Of a stretch of 44,917 nt of DNA, positions 18,745 through 26,979 are shown in pieces. The notes under the pieces were generated by a model. The model was not told the DNA's origin. It did no database searches and saw only the letters and a list, made by a program, of their open reading frames with translations. The stretch is from Sulfitobacter sp. DFL-14 (GTDB taxonomy: Bacteria > Pseudomonadota > Alphaproteobacteria > Rhodobacterales > Rhodobacteraceae), in contig NZ_QBFD01000004.1 in assembly GCF_003335585.1 (NCBI RefSeq), positions 1 to 44,917 of the forward strand, in the 5' to 3' direction. Made by a program: the position numbers and the translations under genes. Position 1 is the stretch's first letter. Every line of letters starts with the position of its first letter.

Positions 18745-19031
18745 CAACTGTATTTCTCAGACAGTCGGAATGGACCATTACTGGCCTGATTTGACGAGTG
18801 CGTTGACGATGCCGTGGCGAGCCGTTCGTTTGATCATGCGACCCCATCTCATATCAACGCAGCACGTGCATTAACTTGACGGTGCCGTTATCGGGACAAC
18901 AGCCCCGCGGATGCAGATATTGTCGAGCGCATTAAACTGTTGAACGCCGCTGGCCTGAGGCGCTGGCGGCATTCCGCAAATTCGCCTGAGTGCTGGCCGG
19001 GCCGGGCACATTGTCGGAATGGCCCGTCAGC
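18745..19031. other. Intergenic remnant, possible transposase scrap
   Basis: No intact gene is present between kdgK and the next, convergent gene. A plus-strand stretch at about 18878-18960 reads RCRYRDNSPADADIVERIKLLN, which resembles the region of IS3-type transposases just before the catalytic core, but it is short, with stops on both sides. I treat it as a probable decayed IS scar separating the uronate locus from the next module. The assignment is weak. Confidence 0.25.
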
Positions 19032-19994
19032 CTACGGCGCGAGAATGATCTTTCCAGAGAAGGAACGGTTCTCCAGGCGGCGATGCGCATCGGCACCCTC
19101 GGACAAGGGGAAGGATTCGACGGGGGGGAAGCGAAGTGTTCCGTCGGCCAGGGCGTCGAACAACCGCCTGCTTCGTTTTTCGCGTTCGGCCTTGCTGTCG
19201 AGGTAGTCCCAGAGGTCTCCGCCCACCAGCGTCTTCGAAGCTTCCATGAGGGTCAGCGGGTTCACAAAATCGGGGTTGCCCCCTGACATGCCGAAGGTGA
19301 CAATCGTGCCGCGAGGGCGCGTCGCGGCGATACTCTTGGCAAGCGTCGATCCGACGGAATCGAAGGCGACATGCACGCCACCCTCTGTCCGTTGCAGGAT
19401 TTCCTCGACCCAGTCGCCTTTGTAGCCCAACGTGACATCTGCGCCGAGATCCGAAGCGATGGCACGCTTTTCGGTCGTGGACGCCATGGCGATGACATGT
19501 GCGCCCTTGGCGCGGCAGAACCGTATCAGGTGCCGACCGACACCACCCGCAGCGGCATGGATCAGAACCCGGTCAGCCGGGCTGATCGTTGCGCTGTCCT
19601 CGCTGAGATATTGCGCCGTCAGTCCCTGAAGCATCACGCTGGCAGCTTCTTCAAAGCCGACGCCGTCGGGGAGTGGAACGGCGCGGTCAGTGGGTACATT
19701 CAGTCGCGTCACATTTGCACGCGCGACATCGAAGAACCCGATCCGGTCGCCGATGCAGAAGCCCTCCACTCCGGTCCCGATGGCCGTGACGACGCCTGCG
19801 CCCTCGTAGCCATTGATATAGGGCGCATCGCCCATATCCCGGTAATTGCCGCGACGCCGATAAATGTCGGCAAAGTTCAGGCCCGATGCTTTCACATCTA
19901 TCAGCAGATGGCCGGGCTGGACCGAGGGATCGGGAAGCTCCCGGTACTTAAGGACATCCGGCCCGCCGGGTTCTTCAAACAGAAGCGCAAACAT
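19032..19994 (-). CDS. Quinone oxidoreductase-like zinc-independent alcohol dehydrogenase (MDR)
   Basis: 320-residue medium-chain dehydrogenase/reductase. The N-terminal GroES-like domain (VKASGLNFADIYRRRGNY, GYEGAGVV) is followed by a Rossmann fold with AAAGGVGRHLIRFCRAKGAHVI. The zinc-binding cysteines of true alcohol dehydrogenases are absent, as in quinone oxidoreductases that reduce quinones or enones with NADPH. It is last in a minus-strand set (SDR, cupin, MDR), 12 bp after the cupin gene. The set may act on one aromatic or ketone substrate; that is inference. Confidence 0.88.
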   Translation of the reverse strand: MFALLFEEPGGPDVLKYRELPDPSVQPGHLLIDVKASGLNFADIYRRRGNYRDMGDAPYINGYEGAGVVTAIGTGVEGFCIGDRIGFFDVARANVTRLNVPTDRAVPLPDGVGFEEAASVMLQGLTAQYLSEDSATISPADRVLIHAAAGGVGRHLIRFCRAKGAHVIAMASTTEKRAIASDLGADVTLGYKGDWVEEILQRTEGGVHVAFDSVGSTLAKSIAATRPRGTIVTFGMSGGNPDFVNPLTLMEASKTLVGGDLWDYLDSKAEREKRSRRLFDALADGTLRFPPVESFPLSEGADAHRRLENRSFSGKIILAP

Positions 19995-20006
19995 GAAACC
20001 GTTCCT

Positions 20007-20495
20007 TCATCGGATCAGGGTGCGGACAAAGTCCTCACCGAGACCGCATTCCTTGCAATATTTCGCGTATTTCTCGATCCGCACGAAAACATCGTCATAA
20101 TCGATGACGTTGTCCTTCTCATCGAGATAGATCAGCGGTCCGTAGACGTGAAACAGCGCCGTCATCCTGCCCTGTTCGGGGTGGACGTAGAGCGTGTGGA
20201 TATCGCCGGCGGGCTCATAGAGGAACGACCCCTTGCGCATCACCCAGTCGCGTTCGCGGTAGCCCCATGTGCCGTCGAGCGTATACCCCGTGACGGGGTT
20301 GGCATGCCGGTGGCGCTCTACCGTTCCTGCGCCTTCAACCCGAAGCTGGCTGACCCAGGTTCCGGCGTTGCGGTCAAACATCAACGGGAGCGACCATGCC
20401 TGCTCGCCGACCGGCATCCAGCGCCGTGGATCGATGTCAGCGGTAGAGATTTCCAGATCATCGTTGGCGTAGTTCGTTTCGGTAATCGTAACCAT
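20007..20495 (-). CDS. Cupin-family dioxygenase-like protein (2,4'-dihydroxyacetophenone dioxygenase type)
   Basis: About 162 residues. The cupin core shows RVEGAGTVERHRHANPVTGYTLDG (metal-binding His pair) and GSFLYEPAGDIHTLYV. Overall layout resembles the family annotated as 2,4'-dihydroxyacetophenone dioxygenase, which cleaves a C-C bond in a side chain with Fe(II), but the substrate here is unproven. The start at 20495 has AGGAAGG about nine bases upstream; the frame further up overlaps the SDR gene end. It is likely co-transcribed with the SDR and MDR genes. Confidence 0.7.
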   Translation of the reverse strand: MVTITETNYANDDLEISTADIDPRRWMPVGEQAWSLPLMFDRNAGTWVSQLRVEGAGTVERHRHANPVTGYTLDGTWGYRERDWVMRKGSFLYEPAGDIHTLYVHPEQGRMTALFHVYGPLIYLDEKDNVIDYDDVFVRIEKYAKYCKECGLGEDFVRTLIR

Positions 20496-20580
20496 CAGTT
20501 TTGCCTTCCTGTGTTCAGGGATGAGACAGCATCCCCTTCTGACGTGCGCAGGTGGATACCGGGCGCCCTGCCCCGGCGGA

Positions 20581-21285
20581 TCAGACGGACCGCGTGAGAC
20601 CGCCATCAATGCGCAGGTTTTGGCCAGTCATGTAGCTGCCCTCGGGCGATGCGAGGAAAGCGATGAGGGAGGAGACTTCTTCCGCCCGGCCATAGCGACC
20701 GAGGGGAACCCGCCTTTCGCGCGCAGGATCGACGTCGAACGTGTCGATGAAGCCGGGCAGGACATTGTTCATGCGGATGTTGTGTCGGGCGTTCTCATCC
20801 GAGAAGAGCTTGGTAAAGTTGGCCAGCGCCGCCCGCATGACGCCGGAGGTCGGAAAGTCGTGGTCGGGCTCGAAGGTGGCGAAACTCGAGATGTTGATAA
20901 TCGATCCGCCGCCATGCTCTGCCATGATTGGCGTCACCGCGCGCGCCGCACGCACGACATTCAGCAGGTACACCTCCAGAGCGTCATGCCAGTCGGCGTC
21001 GTCGATCGCCGAAAGCGGACCTGACGCTCCGTGACCAGCCGAGTTTACCACGGCGTCAATGTGCCCCCAGCGATCCACTGCCCCGGCGCAGACCCGCCCT
21101 ATGTCTTCAGCGGAACGGTTGGTCCCGGTGATCCCGAAGCCGCCCAACTCTTCGGCGAGCGTTTCGCCCTTCCCGGAATGGGAAAGTATCGCGATCTTGA
21201 ACCCATCCGCGGCGAGGCGGCGGGCTGCGTTTGCACCCATGCCGCTTCCCGCGCCGATCAATACTGCTACTTTTTCTCTTGTCAT
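20581..21285 (-). CDS. SDR-family protein with altered active site
   Basis: 234 residues. The cofactor-binding glycine motif GAGSGMG is at about 11-17, NSAG at 81-84 and NISS at 131-134. Aligning the following helix back from the PGF motif places Ser147 and Arg151 where classical SDRs have the catalytic Tyr and Lys (YxxxK). The fold and NAD(P) binding look intact, but classical chemistry would be impaired, or the catalytic residues lie elsewhere. The start at 21285 has GGAG at good spacing. It is the first gene of the minus-strand set and divergent from a LysR gene. Confidence 0.82.
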   Translation of the reverse strand: MTREKVAVLIGAGSGMGANAARRLAADGFKIAILSHSGKGETLAEELGGFGITGTNRSAEDIGRVCAGAVDRWGHIDAVVNSAGHGASGPLSAIDDADWHDALEVYLLNVVRAARAVTPIMAEHGGGSIINISSFATFEPDHDFPTSGVMRAALANFTKLFSDENARHNIRMNNVLPGFIDTFDVDPARERRVPLGRYGRAEEVSSLIAFLASPEGSYMTGQNLRIDGGLTRSV

Positions 21286-21377
21286 TATGTAACTCCGCTG
21301 TCTCCAAAGGTGTGGGAATCGTTACGAAACAGGTGTAATCGCCAATCACGACTTTCGCGACGGAGGATAATTGCCCT

Positions 21378-22283
21378 ATGCCAAGAGAAAATCTATTGCC
21401 CACCTTGGCAGGCGGGATACCGTCACTCAACGCTCTAAGGGCGTTCGAAGTGGCGGGGCGGCATCTGAATTTCCGCAAGGCGTCGGAAGAACTGCGCGTG
21501 ACGGCAGGGGCTGTCTCCCAGCAGGTTCGCAGGTTGGAAAGTGAGCTGGGCCTGGCGCTGTTCGTACGCCAGGCCGACGGCTTGTCGTTCACGCCGCACG
21601 GGCGAGCCTACCACAGGCAGCTTGTCGATATCTTCGAGGACTTGCGACAGGCAAGCGCGACGTTGCGCCCGGTGCACGATAGTGTCGTCATCAGCGTGAC
21701 GCCGACAATCGCGTCCAAATGGCTCATCCCACGCCTGCCGGATTTCGCCGCGATGCACCCGCATATCGAAGTGCGGATCCTTGCGACGGAGAGAGTCCTC
21801 AGCTTCCGAAGCGAACCCATCGACATCGTGATCCGCCAGAGCGCCTCTACGTTCGGCAGCGGTGTCCGGGCCGAAAGGCTATTCCGCCAGGAACTGGTCG
21901 CAGTGTGTTCGCCTGACCTCGTTGCGGGAATGAGCCAGCCCCTCGGGGACAGCCAGATTGCCGGTCTGCCGCTCTTGCATGATTCCGGCGATTTCTGGGG
22001 GGATTTTCTGCCCGGTCTGCGAAATAACCAGCTGGAGACCACGCACGGCCTGCACCTCGGAGCCACGGGGCTTTGCCTCGACGCCGCCCTGGCGGGACAA
22101 GGTGTCGCCCTGGCAAGCCGTTTCCTTGTTGCGCGCGAACTGTCCGACGGTCGTCTGGTGCAGGTCACGCCACGAACCATGGAGGGGCCCGAGACGTTCT
22201 ATAGCCTCCGACGCAGGGATGCCCCCGCTAATCCGGCCGTTGACGCGCTACATCGCTGGCTTCATTCTTACGGGGAATATTAG
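21378..22283 (+). CDS. LysR-family regulator, GcvA-like
   Basis: 301 residues. The N-terminal helix-turn-helix region is LNALRAFEVAGRHLNFRKASEELRVTAGAVSQQVRRLESELG in outline, a GcvA-type N-terminus, followed by a LysR substrate-binding domain (VISVTPTIASKWLIPRLPDF, IDIVIRQS). GGAGG lies before the start codon. It is divergent from the SDR-cupin-MDR set, with 92 bp between them, and is the likely local regulator. The signal molecule is unknown. Confidence 0.9.
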   Translation: MPRENLLPTLAGGIPSLNALRAFEVAGRHLNFRKASEELRVTAGAVSQQVRRLESELGLALFVRQADGLSFTPHGRAYHRQLVDIFEDLRQASATLRPVHDSVVISVTPTIASKWLIPRLPDFAAMHPHIEVRILATERVLSFRSEPIDIVIRQSASTFGSGVRAERLFRQELVAVCSPDLVAGMSQPLGDSQIAGLPLLHDSGDFWGDFLPGLRNNQLETTHGLHLGATGLCLDAALAGQGVALASRFLVARELSDGRLVQVTPRTMEGPETFYSLRRRDAPANPAVDALHRWLHSYGEY

Positions 22284-22391
22284 GCTGGCTGGACGGCGGT
22301 CAGTCAATATTTAGCCATATCGGGTGGCAATGGCGCGGTTCATCCTGGGCTGCCCGAACACACCGCAACACAAAAGCCGAGAGGTTTCAAA

Positions 22392-22620
22392 ATGCCTGAG
22401 CAAGGTAATTCTACACTCATGTCCAAACCCGACACTGAGACTGTTTCCGGATGGTCCGAGCTGTTTCGGGGCAGAAACGCGGGCGCGTGCCATTGGCCTG
22501 ATTTCGGCAATGTGGGGGATCGCCACGCTGGCGGGGCCGGCGATTGGCGGCGTCTTCGCTGAGATCGGCGCATGGCGCGCGGCTTTCTGGTCGCTGATCC
22601 CGTTTATCACGGTCTTATAG
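22392..22620 (+). pseudogene. MFS transporter pseudogene with internal deletion
   Basis: The frame from ATG 22392 reads MPEQGNSTL...SGWSELFRGRNA, a typical N-terminus of a major facilitator multidrug transporter. Near 22477-22485 a different frame takes over with RARAIGLISAMWGIATLAGP and GAWRAAFW, which belongs to a transmembrane region about 100 residues further on in such proteins. The middle has been deleted and the C-terminus is lost at 22620 against the methyltransferase gene. It is non-functional. Confidence 0.65.
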
Positions 22621-23343
22621 ATGAGAGGCGGCAAGAACCGTCATCCCACGAAAGGTACGCTCATAGTGGCACGCCATGCCGACATCTTTTAAGGCCTCTG
22701 TCATCCAGCCGGGAGAAAGTTTTAGTTTCGGGTACGCGCTCTTCTGAAGCTTCCAACCGTCCGGCCCACGCTCGTGCACAAGGTCATGGACGATCACAGT
22801 TTCAATTGCATCCTCCAGAAAACAAACCAATATCCGGTCATCGGTGCTTCGGACCGGAATAAACCGATCAAGCCCTTCAGCTGGGGACGAGAGGTCGCGC
22901 CAAGACAAGATAGCACGACCTCCCTCCGTCAGCGCGCTAGCGATTGTGCCGAGAAGATTCTCAACATCCATCTTGCTGCTAAGGTGCGTGAGCGTGTCGC
23001 CCATACACACAATCGTATCCACCGGACCACCAACTATCTCGTCAAAAGTCATCATATCCGCTTCGTGCGTCGAAATCGGACGATCACCGATATGACCACT
23101 CAATTCGGACAACAAAGCGCTACTTGTATCAATGGCATAGACGTGTTTGGCTCCGATCTCGGCTAGCGCAACAGCTTGAAAACCAGATCCACAGCCCAAA
23201 TCTACCGCGACGCCGGGCTCGTGGATCCCCGCTTCGGCAAGTATCGCGGCTTGTTCCGCCGCCTTATCTTCAAAGCTGACACCAAACATCCACGAATAGT
23301 GCCGTGCCAGCAGGCGTTCATAATGATTTCGTGGAGTATTCAT
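22615..23343 (-). CDS. Class I SAM-dependent methyltransferase
   Basis: 242 residues with a Rossmann-like methyltransferase fold. Motif I is VAVDLGCGSGF at about 46-55; the acidic residue after strand 2 is in YAIDTSSALL; motif II/III regions are DTIVCMGDTLTHL and GGRAILSWRDL. No membrane segment. The substrate cannot be read from the sequence. It stands alone between an MFS scar and an IS5-like scar, so its original neighbourhood is lost. The first ATG is used. Confidence 0.85.
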   Translation of the reverse strand: MNTPRNHYERLLARHYSWMFGVSFEDKAAEQAAILAEAGIHEPGVAVDLGCGSGFQAVALAEIGAKHVYAIDTSSALLSELSGHIGDRPISTHEADMMTFDEIVGGPVDTIVCMGDTLTHLSSKMDVENLLGTIASALTEGGRAILSWRDLSSPAEGLDRFIPVRSTDDRILVCFLEDAIETVIVHDLVHERGPDGWKLQKSAYPKLKLSPGWMTEALKDVGMACHYERTFRGMTVLAASHL

Positions 23344-23392
23344 GCAAATCTTCTCTGAATAATGCCCTTCTGTCCCAACTACTTATCTCGAT

Positions 23393-23603
23393 GGACTCTG
23401 TTGCGCAAATCGGGTGACGACCAAGGTTCCCCTTTCCCCAGACACACATATCCCACGGCCTCTGTGACGGGTATGCCAAGCGCGTTGAATCCGTTCATGA
23501 CGGCAACACGGAGCTGAAGCTCGGCAACCTGACGGTCAGGGTCCCGTGCCATCAGCTTTTGCCCCAGCAGTTTCATGCAGTGCATCTTAGGGTCAGGACC
23601 CAT
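23393..23603 (-). pseudogene. IS5-like transposase C-terminal remnant
   Basis: The minus-strand frame reads MKLLGQKLMARDPDRQVAEL, then RVAVMNGFNALGIPVTEAVG, which resembles the C-terminus of IS5-like DDE transposases common in Rhodobacteraceae. The left edge has GGACTCTGTTGCGCAAATC (23393-23411), which looks like an IS end. The N-terminal and catalytic parts are missing; the right junction lies close to the palindromic motif at 23587-23606. Assignment to the exact IS group is uncertain. Confidence 0.55.
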
Positions 23604-23606
23604 TAA
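23587..23606. repeat. Copy 1 of a GGGTCAGGACCC-type palindromic motif
   Basis: TTAGGGTCAGGACCCATTAA is a near-palindrome. Close relatives occur at 26241-26262 and 27924-27939. Each sits at a module boundary or IS scar, which suggests an IS end, target motif or recombination scar rather than a promoter. Confidence 0.5.
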
Positions 23607-23642
23607 TCCTATGTCCGTCGCCCTAATTAGGCTCCGATCGGG

Positions 23643-25241
23643 TCAATCGTCCTGCTGTTGTTCGGAATTTTGATCCGCATTGGGATTGACGGCCGGAACG
23701 GTAGTCAGAGGCGTGGGCGTTACCGCCTCACCTGTGTTGTTATCGCTGGCGCTATCCTCAACGCTCTCTGGATCTGCCCTCATGATTCCCCGCCCAGTGT
23801 CTTCACCATCGGACGCGCCAGCGTCCGCGCGCAGCCGCTGCCCGTCCGATCCGACAGGCTCTGGCGTCACGGCGCCGTCCGACGGAGCAACCCGCCATAC
23901 TGTGTTGCCAGCATCATCCGCCACCAGCAATGCACCGGTCCCATCTATGCCAACTCCCACTGGCCGACCCCGCGCCTGATCCCCCGACAGGAAATCAGTG
24001 ACGAAGGCAACCGCCTTCCCAGCCGGCTTTCCGTCCTCAAACGGAATGTAGCTTACCTTGTATCCATTGAAGTGATCGCGGTTCCAACTGCCGTGCTCTC
24101 CGACGAACGCACCGTTGGCGTATGGCTCAGGCATCGCGGAGTCCTGTGAAAAGATCATACCTAACGGGGCCACATGGCTCGACAGGGCGTAATCAGGCGA
24201 TATTGCCTTTTCGACCATGTCCCGGCGCTTGGGATAGACCCGTTCATCTATATGATCGCCGTAATAGCTCCAAGGCCAGCCGTAAAAACCGCCCTCGACA
24301 ATTGAGGTCATGTAATCGGGCACGAGGTTTGGTCCCAACTCGTCGCGTTCATTGATGACTGCCCAAAGCGTCCCGGTTTCAGGCTCAAAGGTCAATCCAT
24401 TGGGGTTGCGCAGTCCGGAGGCGAATATCTTGCTCGCGCCGGTTCTCCGGTCGACCTGCCAAATCGCCGCACGGCCCTTCTCGGCCTCCATGCCGCGCTC
24501 TGCGGCATTGGAATTCGAACCGACGGAAGCATAAAGCATCGTGCCATCCGGGCTTAGCGCCAAATCCTTTGTCCAGTGGTGATTGATCGGCCCCCCAGGC
24601 AATGGCGTGAGAACCTCTGCCTCTGCGGTGATCTCTGTCGCGCCCAACTCGTAGGGATAGGACAGGATGGCATCGGTGGCCGCCACATAAAGGGTGTTGT
24701 CAATCCAGGCCACCCCGAAAGGAGAGTTCAGATCGGTCAGGAGATCGCTGCGTTCATCAACCACGCCATCACGATCCGTGTCGCGCAAAAGGGTAATCAG
24801 ATTGCTGTCCTTCTTCGGCCCACCGCCGCTGCCCTTGGCAAGGCTCATCAACCAACCCCGGATATAATCCTTGGGGCGGAGCAATGGCTTGCCTGAGGGG
24901 CCTCGCCCCTGCACGACCAAAACATCACCATTTGGAAGGGTATGGACTGTGCGCGGATTCACAAGATCCTTGGCGTAGGCGGCCACGGTGAACCCGTCGG
25001 GAACAGTCGGCGTTTCACCCTCCTGCCAGCCGATCACTTCGGCAAGCTTCATATCGGGAAGCAAGGTCATGCGTGGCTCTGGTAACACCGGGTCCGGGCC
25101 AATCTGGCTAGACACGTCAAATCCACCCTCCTGCGCAGCGACGGGCATTGCCACAGTTACCGCTAAGAGGGGAACGATCGTTAACTTTTTCAGGATTGGA
25201 AGAGAGACCCGAACGAGGTCAGTTGCGGAGCGATCATTCAT
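23643..25241 (-). CDS. PQQ-dependent sugar dehydrogenase family protein (sorbosone dehydrogenase-like)
   Basis: About 532 residues. A signal peptide (KKLTIVPLLAVTVAMPVAAQ) points to the periplasm. The rest is a six-bladed beta-propeller of the soluble glucose/sorbosone dehydrogenase type: GRGPSGKPLLRPKDYIRG, NSPFGVAW, NHHWTKDLALSPDGTMLYASVGSNSN, GLRNPNGLTFEPETGTLWAVINERDELGPN, GFYGWPWSYYG, GEHGSWNR. Such enzymes oxidise sugars or aldoses with PQQ as cofactor. The last 70 or so residues are a low-complexity tail. The start at 25241 overlaps the DUF2231 gene by eight bases. No cytochrome or PQQ biosynthesis gene is nearby. Confidence 0.85.
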   Translation of the reverse strand: MNDRSATDLVRVSLPILKKLTIVPLLAVTVAMPVAAQEGGFDVSSQIGPDPVLPEPRMTLLPDMKLAEVIGWQEGETPTVPDGFTVAAYAKDLVNPRTVHTLPNGDVLVVQGRGPSGKPLLRPKDYIRGWLMSLAKGSGGGPKKDSNLITLLRDTDRDGVVDERSDLLTDLNSPFGVAWIDNTLYVAATDAILSYPYELGATEITAEAEVLTPLPGGPINHHWTKDLALSPDGTMLYASVGSNSNAAERGMEAEKGRAAIWQVDRRTGASKIFASGLRNPNGLTFEPETGTLWAVINERDELGPNLVPDYMTSIVEGGFYGWPWSYYGDHIDERVYPKRRDMVEKAISPDYALSSHVAPLGMIFSQDSAMPEPYANGAFVGEHGSWNRDHFNGYKVSYIPFEDGKPAGKAVAFVTDFLSGDQARGRPVGVGIDGTGALLVADDAGNTVWRVAPSDGAVTPEPVGSDGQRLRADAGASDGEDTGRGIMRADPESVEDSASDNNTGEAVTPTPLTTVPAVNPNADQNSEQQQDD

Positions 25242-25689
25242 GAGGTGATACCCCCACGCCATGTTGATGCACCAAACCGCTGCCTAACCAGCCCGTGACA
25301 AGCATGACCAACACGGTCGCGGCTGAGAGGGCCAGCCCCCAAGGAACGACCGCCGTCCAGCCGTCCCCGGCATGTATGAGGCTGTTGACCAGCGCGAGTG
25401 CGAGAACCAAGACATTGCCCACAGCATGAACCCAGACAGACGATATCGCACGGATGCGCGCACTGCCGATGAGGTCGATGAAGCCCACGATCGCGGCCAG
25501 TCCGCCCATCACCAAACCGACCAGCAACAGCCATGATGAGAAATGTTGCCACATCAAAATGCCAGTTTGCCAATAAGCAAGATCCGTTAAGAGGGCTAGC
25601 GTGAAGCACACGATGGGAAAGCTGACAAGCATCCCGTGTATGGGACGCCCATTGATGGCAGCTGTGGATTTGGGACCCTGCGAACTCAT
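25234..25689 (-). CDS. DUF2231 family membrane protein
   Basis: About 151 residues with four hydrophobic helices. NGRPIHGMLVSFPIVCFTLALLTDLAYWQTG in outline is the DUF2231 start, and a second conserved block contains WVHAVGNVLVLALALVN. The repeated His in helix 1 and in WVHA could ligate heme or metal; that is speculative. The start ATG at 25689 follows GAGG by eleven bases. It is co-transcribed with the PQQ-type dehydrogenase, so a role in membrane anchoring or electron transfer for that enzyme is possible. Confidence 0.82.
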   Translation of the reverse strand: MSSQGPKSTAAINGRPIHGMLVSFPIVCFTLALLTDLAYWQTGILMWQHFSSWLLLVGLVMGGLAAIVGFIDLIGSARIRAISSVWVHAVGNVLVLALALVNSLIHAGDGWTAVVPWGLALSAATVLVMLVTGWLGSGLVHQHGVGVSPHE

Positions 25690-25724
25690 TCGGTGTAGTT
25701 CCTCATATGGCAATTACTGCCTAT

Positions 25725-25940
25725 TTATTCGGCCGGGGCAGGCTCTACATCTCTGGAAACGCCATCCTCTGCGGTGGGCGCTTCGAGCGTTGTTCCATCA
25801 TCTTCCGGCGCCGTAGCGACTTCCTCGCCGATCCAGTAGACAATAATGCCAATGCCAAATATCACCACCACGGCCATTCCGATCAATGGCCCGATATGGC
25901 GACGTTCCTGCTTTTTGAGATCCGTGTCTGGCGGAGTCAT
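25725..25940 (-). CDS. Small single-span membrane protein
   Basis: 71 residues: a charged N-terminus (LKKQERRH), one hydrophobic helix (IGPLIGMAVVVIFGIGIIVYWI), and an acidic Pro/Glu-rich tail. A strong ribosome binding site (AAGGAAGGG) precedes the ATG at 25940. It leads the minus-strand operon with DUF2231 and the PQQ-type dehydrogenase, 35 bp upstream of the former. I recognise no family. A bitopic helper or anchoring subunit is plausible. Confidence 0.65.
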   Translation of the reverse strand: MTPPDTDLKKQERRHIGPLIGMAVVVIFGIGIIVYWIGEEVATAPEDDGTTLEAPTAEDGVSRDVEPAPAE

Positions 25941-26047
25941 AATGTGCCCTTCCTTGCGTCATTTCAGTTTTGTCCATCGTCTCTGTTGTCGACGAAGCAC
26001 AGACAAACGATCCGGAAATTTTCCGTGAACTGACCGCCTGGAATACC

Positions 26048-26072
26048 AACCGCTGGTGCGACGTATTGTTCC
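26048..26072 (-). promoter_or_regulatory. Candidate EcfG-type (general stress) promoter
   Basis: On the minus strand, GGAAC is followed after 16 bases by GGTT, close to the alphaproteobacterial general-stress sigma (EcfG) consensus GGAAC-N16/17-CGTT. It lies about 108 bases before the small membrane protein start. The -10 half is imperfect, so this is tentative. Confidence 0.3.
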
Positions 26073-26240
26073 AATTCGACCCTGACAGCACGTCGCCTTT
26101 TCGTCGGGCAGGTTCTGCACCCGGTCTGCGGGCTTGACGGATTTTCCCGATGTCTGCGGTGCATCTATTTGAAATAGAACAACTATTTATGCACAGATGC
26201 TTCTTGTCAGCGGAAAAATCTGTCAAACTGGCGGTGCAGG

Positions 26241-26262
26241 ATTAAGGGGTCCTGCCCCTAAT
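26241..26262. repeat. Copy 2 of the palindromic motif
   Basis: ATTAAGGGGTCCTGCCCCTA plus AT is a near-perfect palindrome (ATTAGGGG/CCCCTAAT arms) matching the motif at 23587-23606 in reverse orientation. It separates the PQQ-type dehydrogenase operon from the DUF892 gene. Confidence 0.5.
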
Positions 26263-26298
26263 GCGAATGCCATCGCTCTGCCGCAGCAGGTGGCCCGG

Positions 26299-26787
26299 CT
26301 ATGTTGCCGAAGGATTGATTTCTTTTTCAGCGAGCCCCGTAAGCTTTTTATCCGCTGCTTGTTCTTCCTTCAGAATGGCCCGCAGATCTTTTTCATCCTC
26401 GCCAAGCCCGAGTTGTTTCGCCCAAGCGGCCAAAGTGCCGTAAACGGCCATCTCATAGTGTTCAATCCGCTGTGCTGAGGCGATGATACCTGCATCCCGT
26501 TGGTCGCGATCTTCGATCATGTCCGCCCATTTGTCGGCTTCTGACAACAGCCGCTCCATGGAGTGATCCTCATGTTCTTCCAAGGCCGCCTCATGGCGCC
26601 GAAGAATTTCGGTCACGTGGTCAAGATGACCTCGCGTTTCAGTTTGGTGGGTCTTCAAAGCCTGCTTCAGGTCGGGATCGCCTGCTTTGTCAATCATATC
26701 GGGCAGCGCCCTGATCAGCTGGGCCTCGAAAGACCGTGCCTCCTGCAGTTCAGAGATATACATTTCGTTAAAACTGTTCACTTGCAT
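26299..26787 (-). CDS. DUF892 (YciE/YciF-type) ferritin-like protein
   Basis: 162 residues, nearly all helical, of the DUF892 ferritin-like four-helix family, which is linked to stress responses in bacteria. Typical segments are FNEMYISELQEARSFEAQL, HQTETRGHLDHV, and RIEHYEMAVYGTLAAWA, with Glu and His residues at diiron-like positions. AGGAG lies eight bases before the ATG. It stands beside the HPF/cold-shock fusion and the PQQ-type operon, which together look like a stress-survival cluster. Confidence 0.88.
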   Translation of the reverse strand: MQVNSFNEMYISELQEARSFEAQLIRALPDMIDKAGDPDLKQALKTHQTETRGHLDHVTEILRRHEAALEEHEDHSMERLLSEADKWADMIEDRDQRDAGIIASAQRIEHYEMAVYGTLAAWAKQLGLGEDEKDLRAILKEEQAADKKLTGLAEKEINPSAT

Positions 26788-26979
26788 CTTTCTCGCTCCT
26801 CTTTTCCGTTGTCATCTCTCCCAGGCCTAAACGGCCCACGGGCTTTTGCTCACCAAATGCTTTGATGCATGAGAGAGCTCCTCCTGTCTGGGTTCTTGTG
26901 CCAATGTCCCGCCCAAGAGGCTTTCTGGTGATTAAAGGCGAACCTCAGACACGGTCCGCCCTATGGTTCTAAAGACACG

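Larger units (their letters stand above)
25941..26298. other. Intergenic region without a credible gene
   Basis: The short frames here lack ribosome binding sites and family resemblance. The stretch holds the upstream region of the minus-strand dehydrogenase operon, including a GGAAC-N16-GGTT pair at 26048-26072, and the second copy of the GGGTC..GACCC-type palindrome at 26241-26262. The rest is unremarkable. Confidence 0.5.

Noticed and set aside
19371..20597. Plus-strand frame of 408 codons
   Set aside because: Antisense shadow of the MDR and cupin genes, which have clear motifs and ribosome binding sites.
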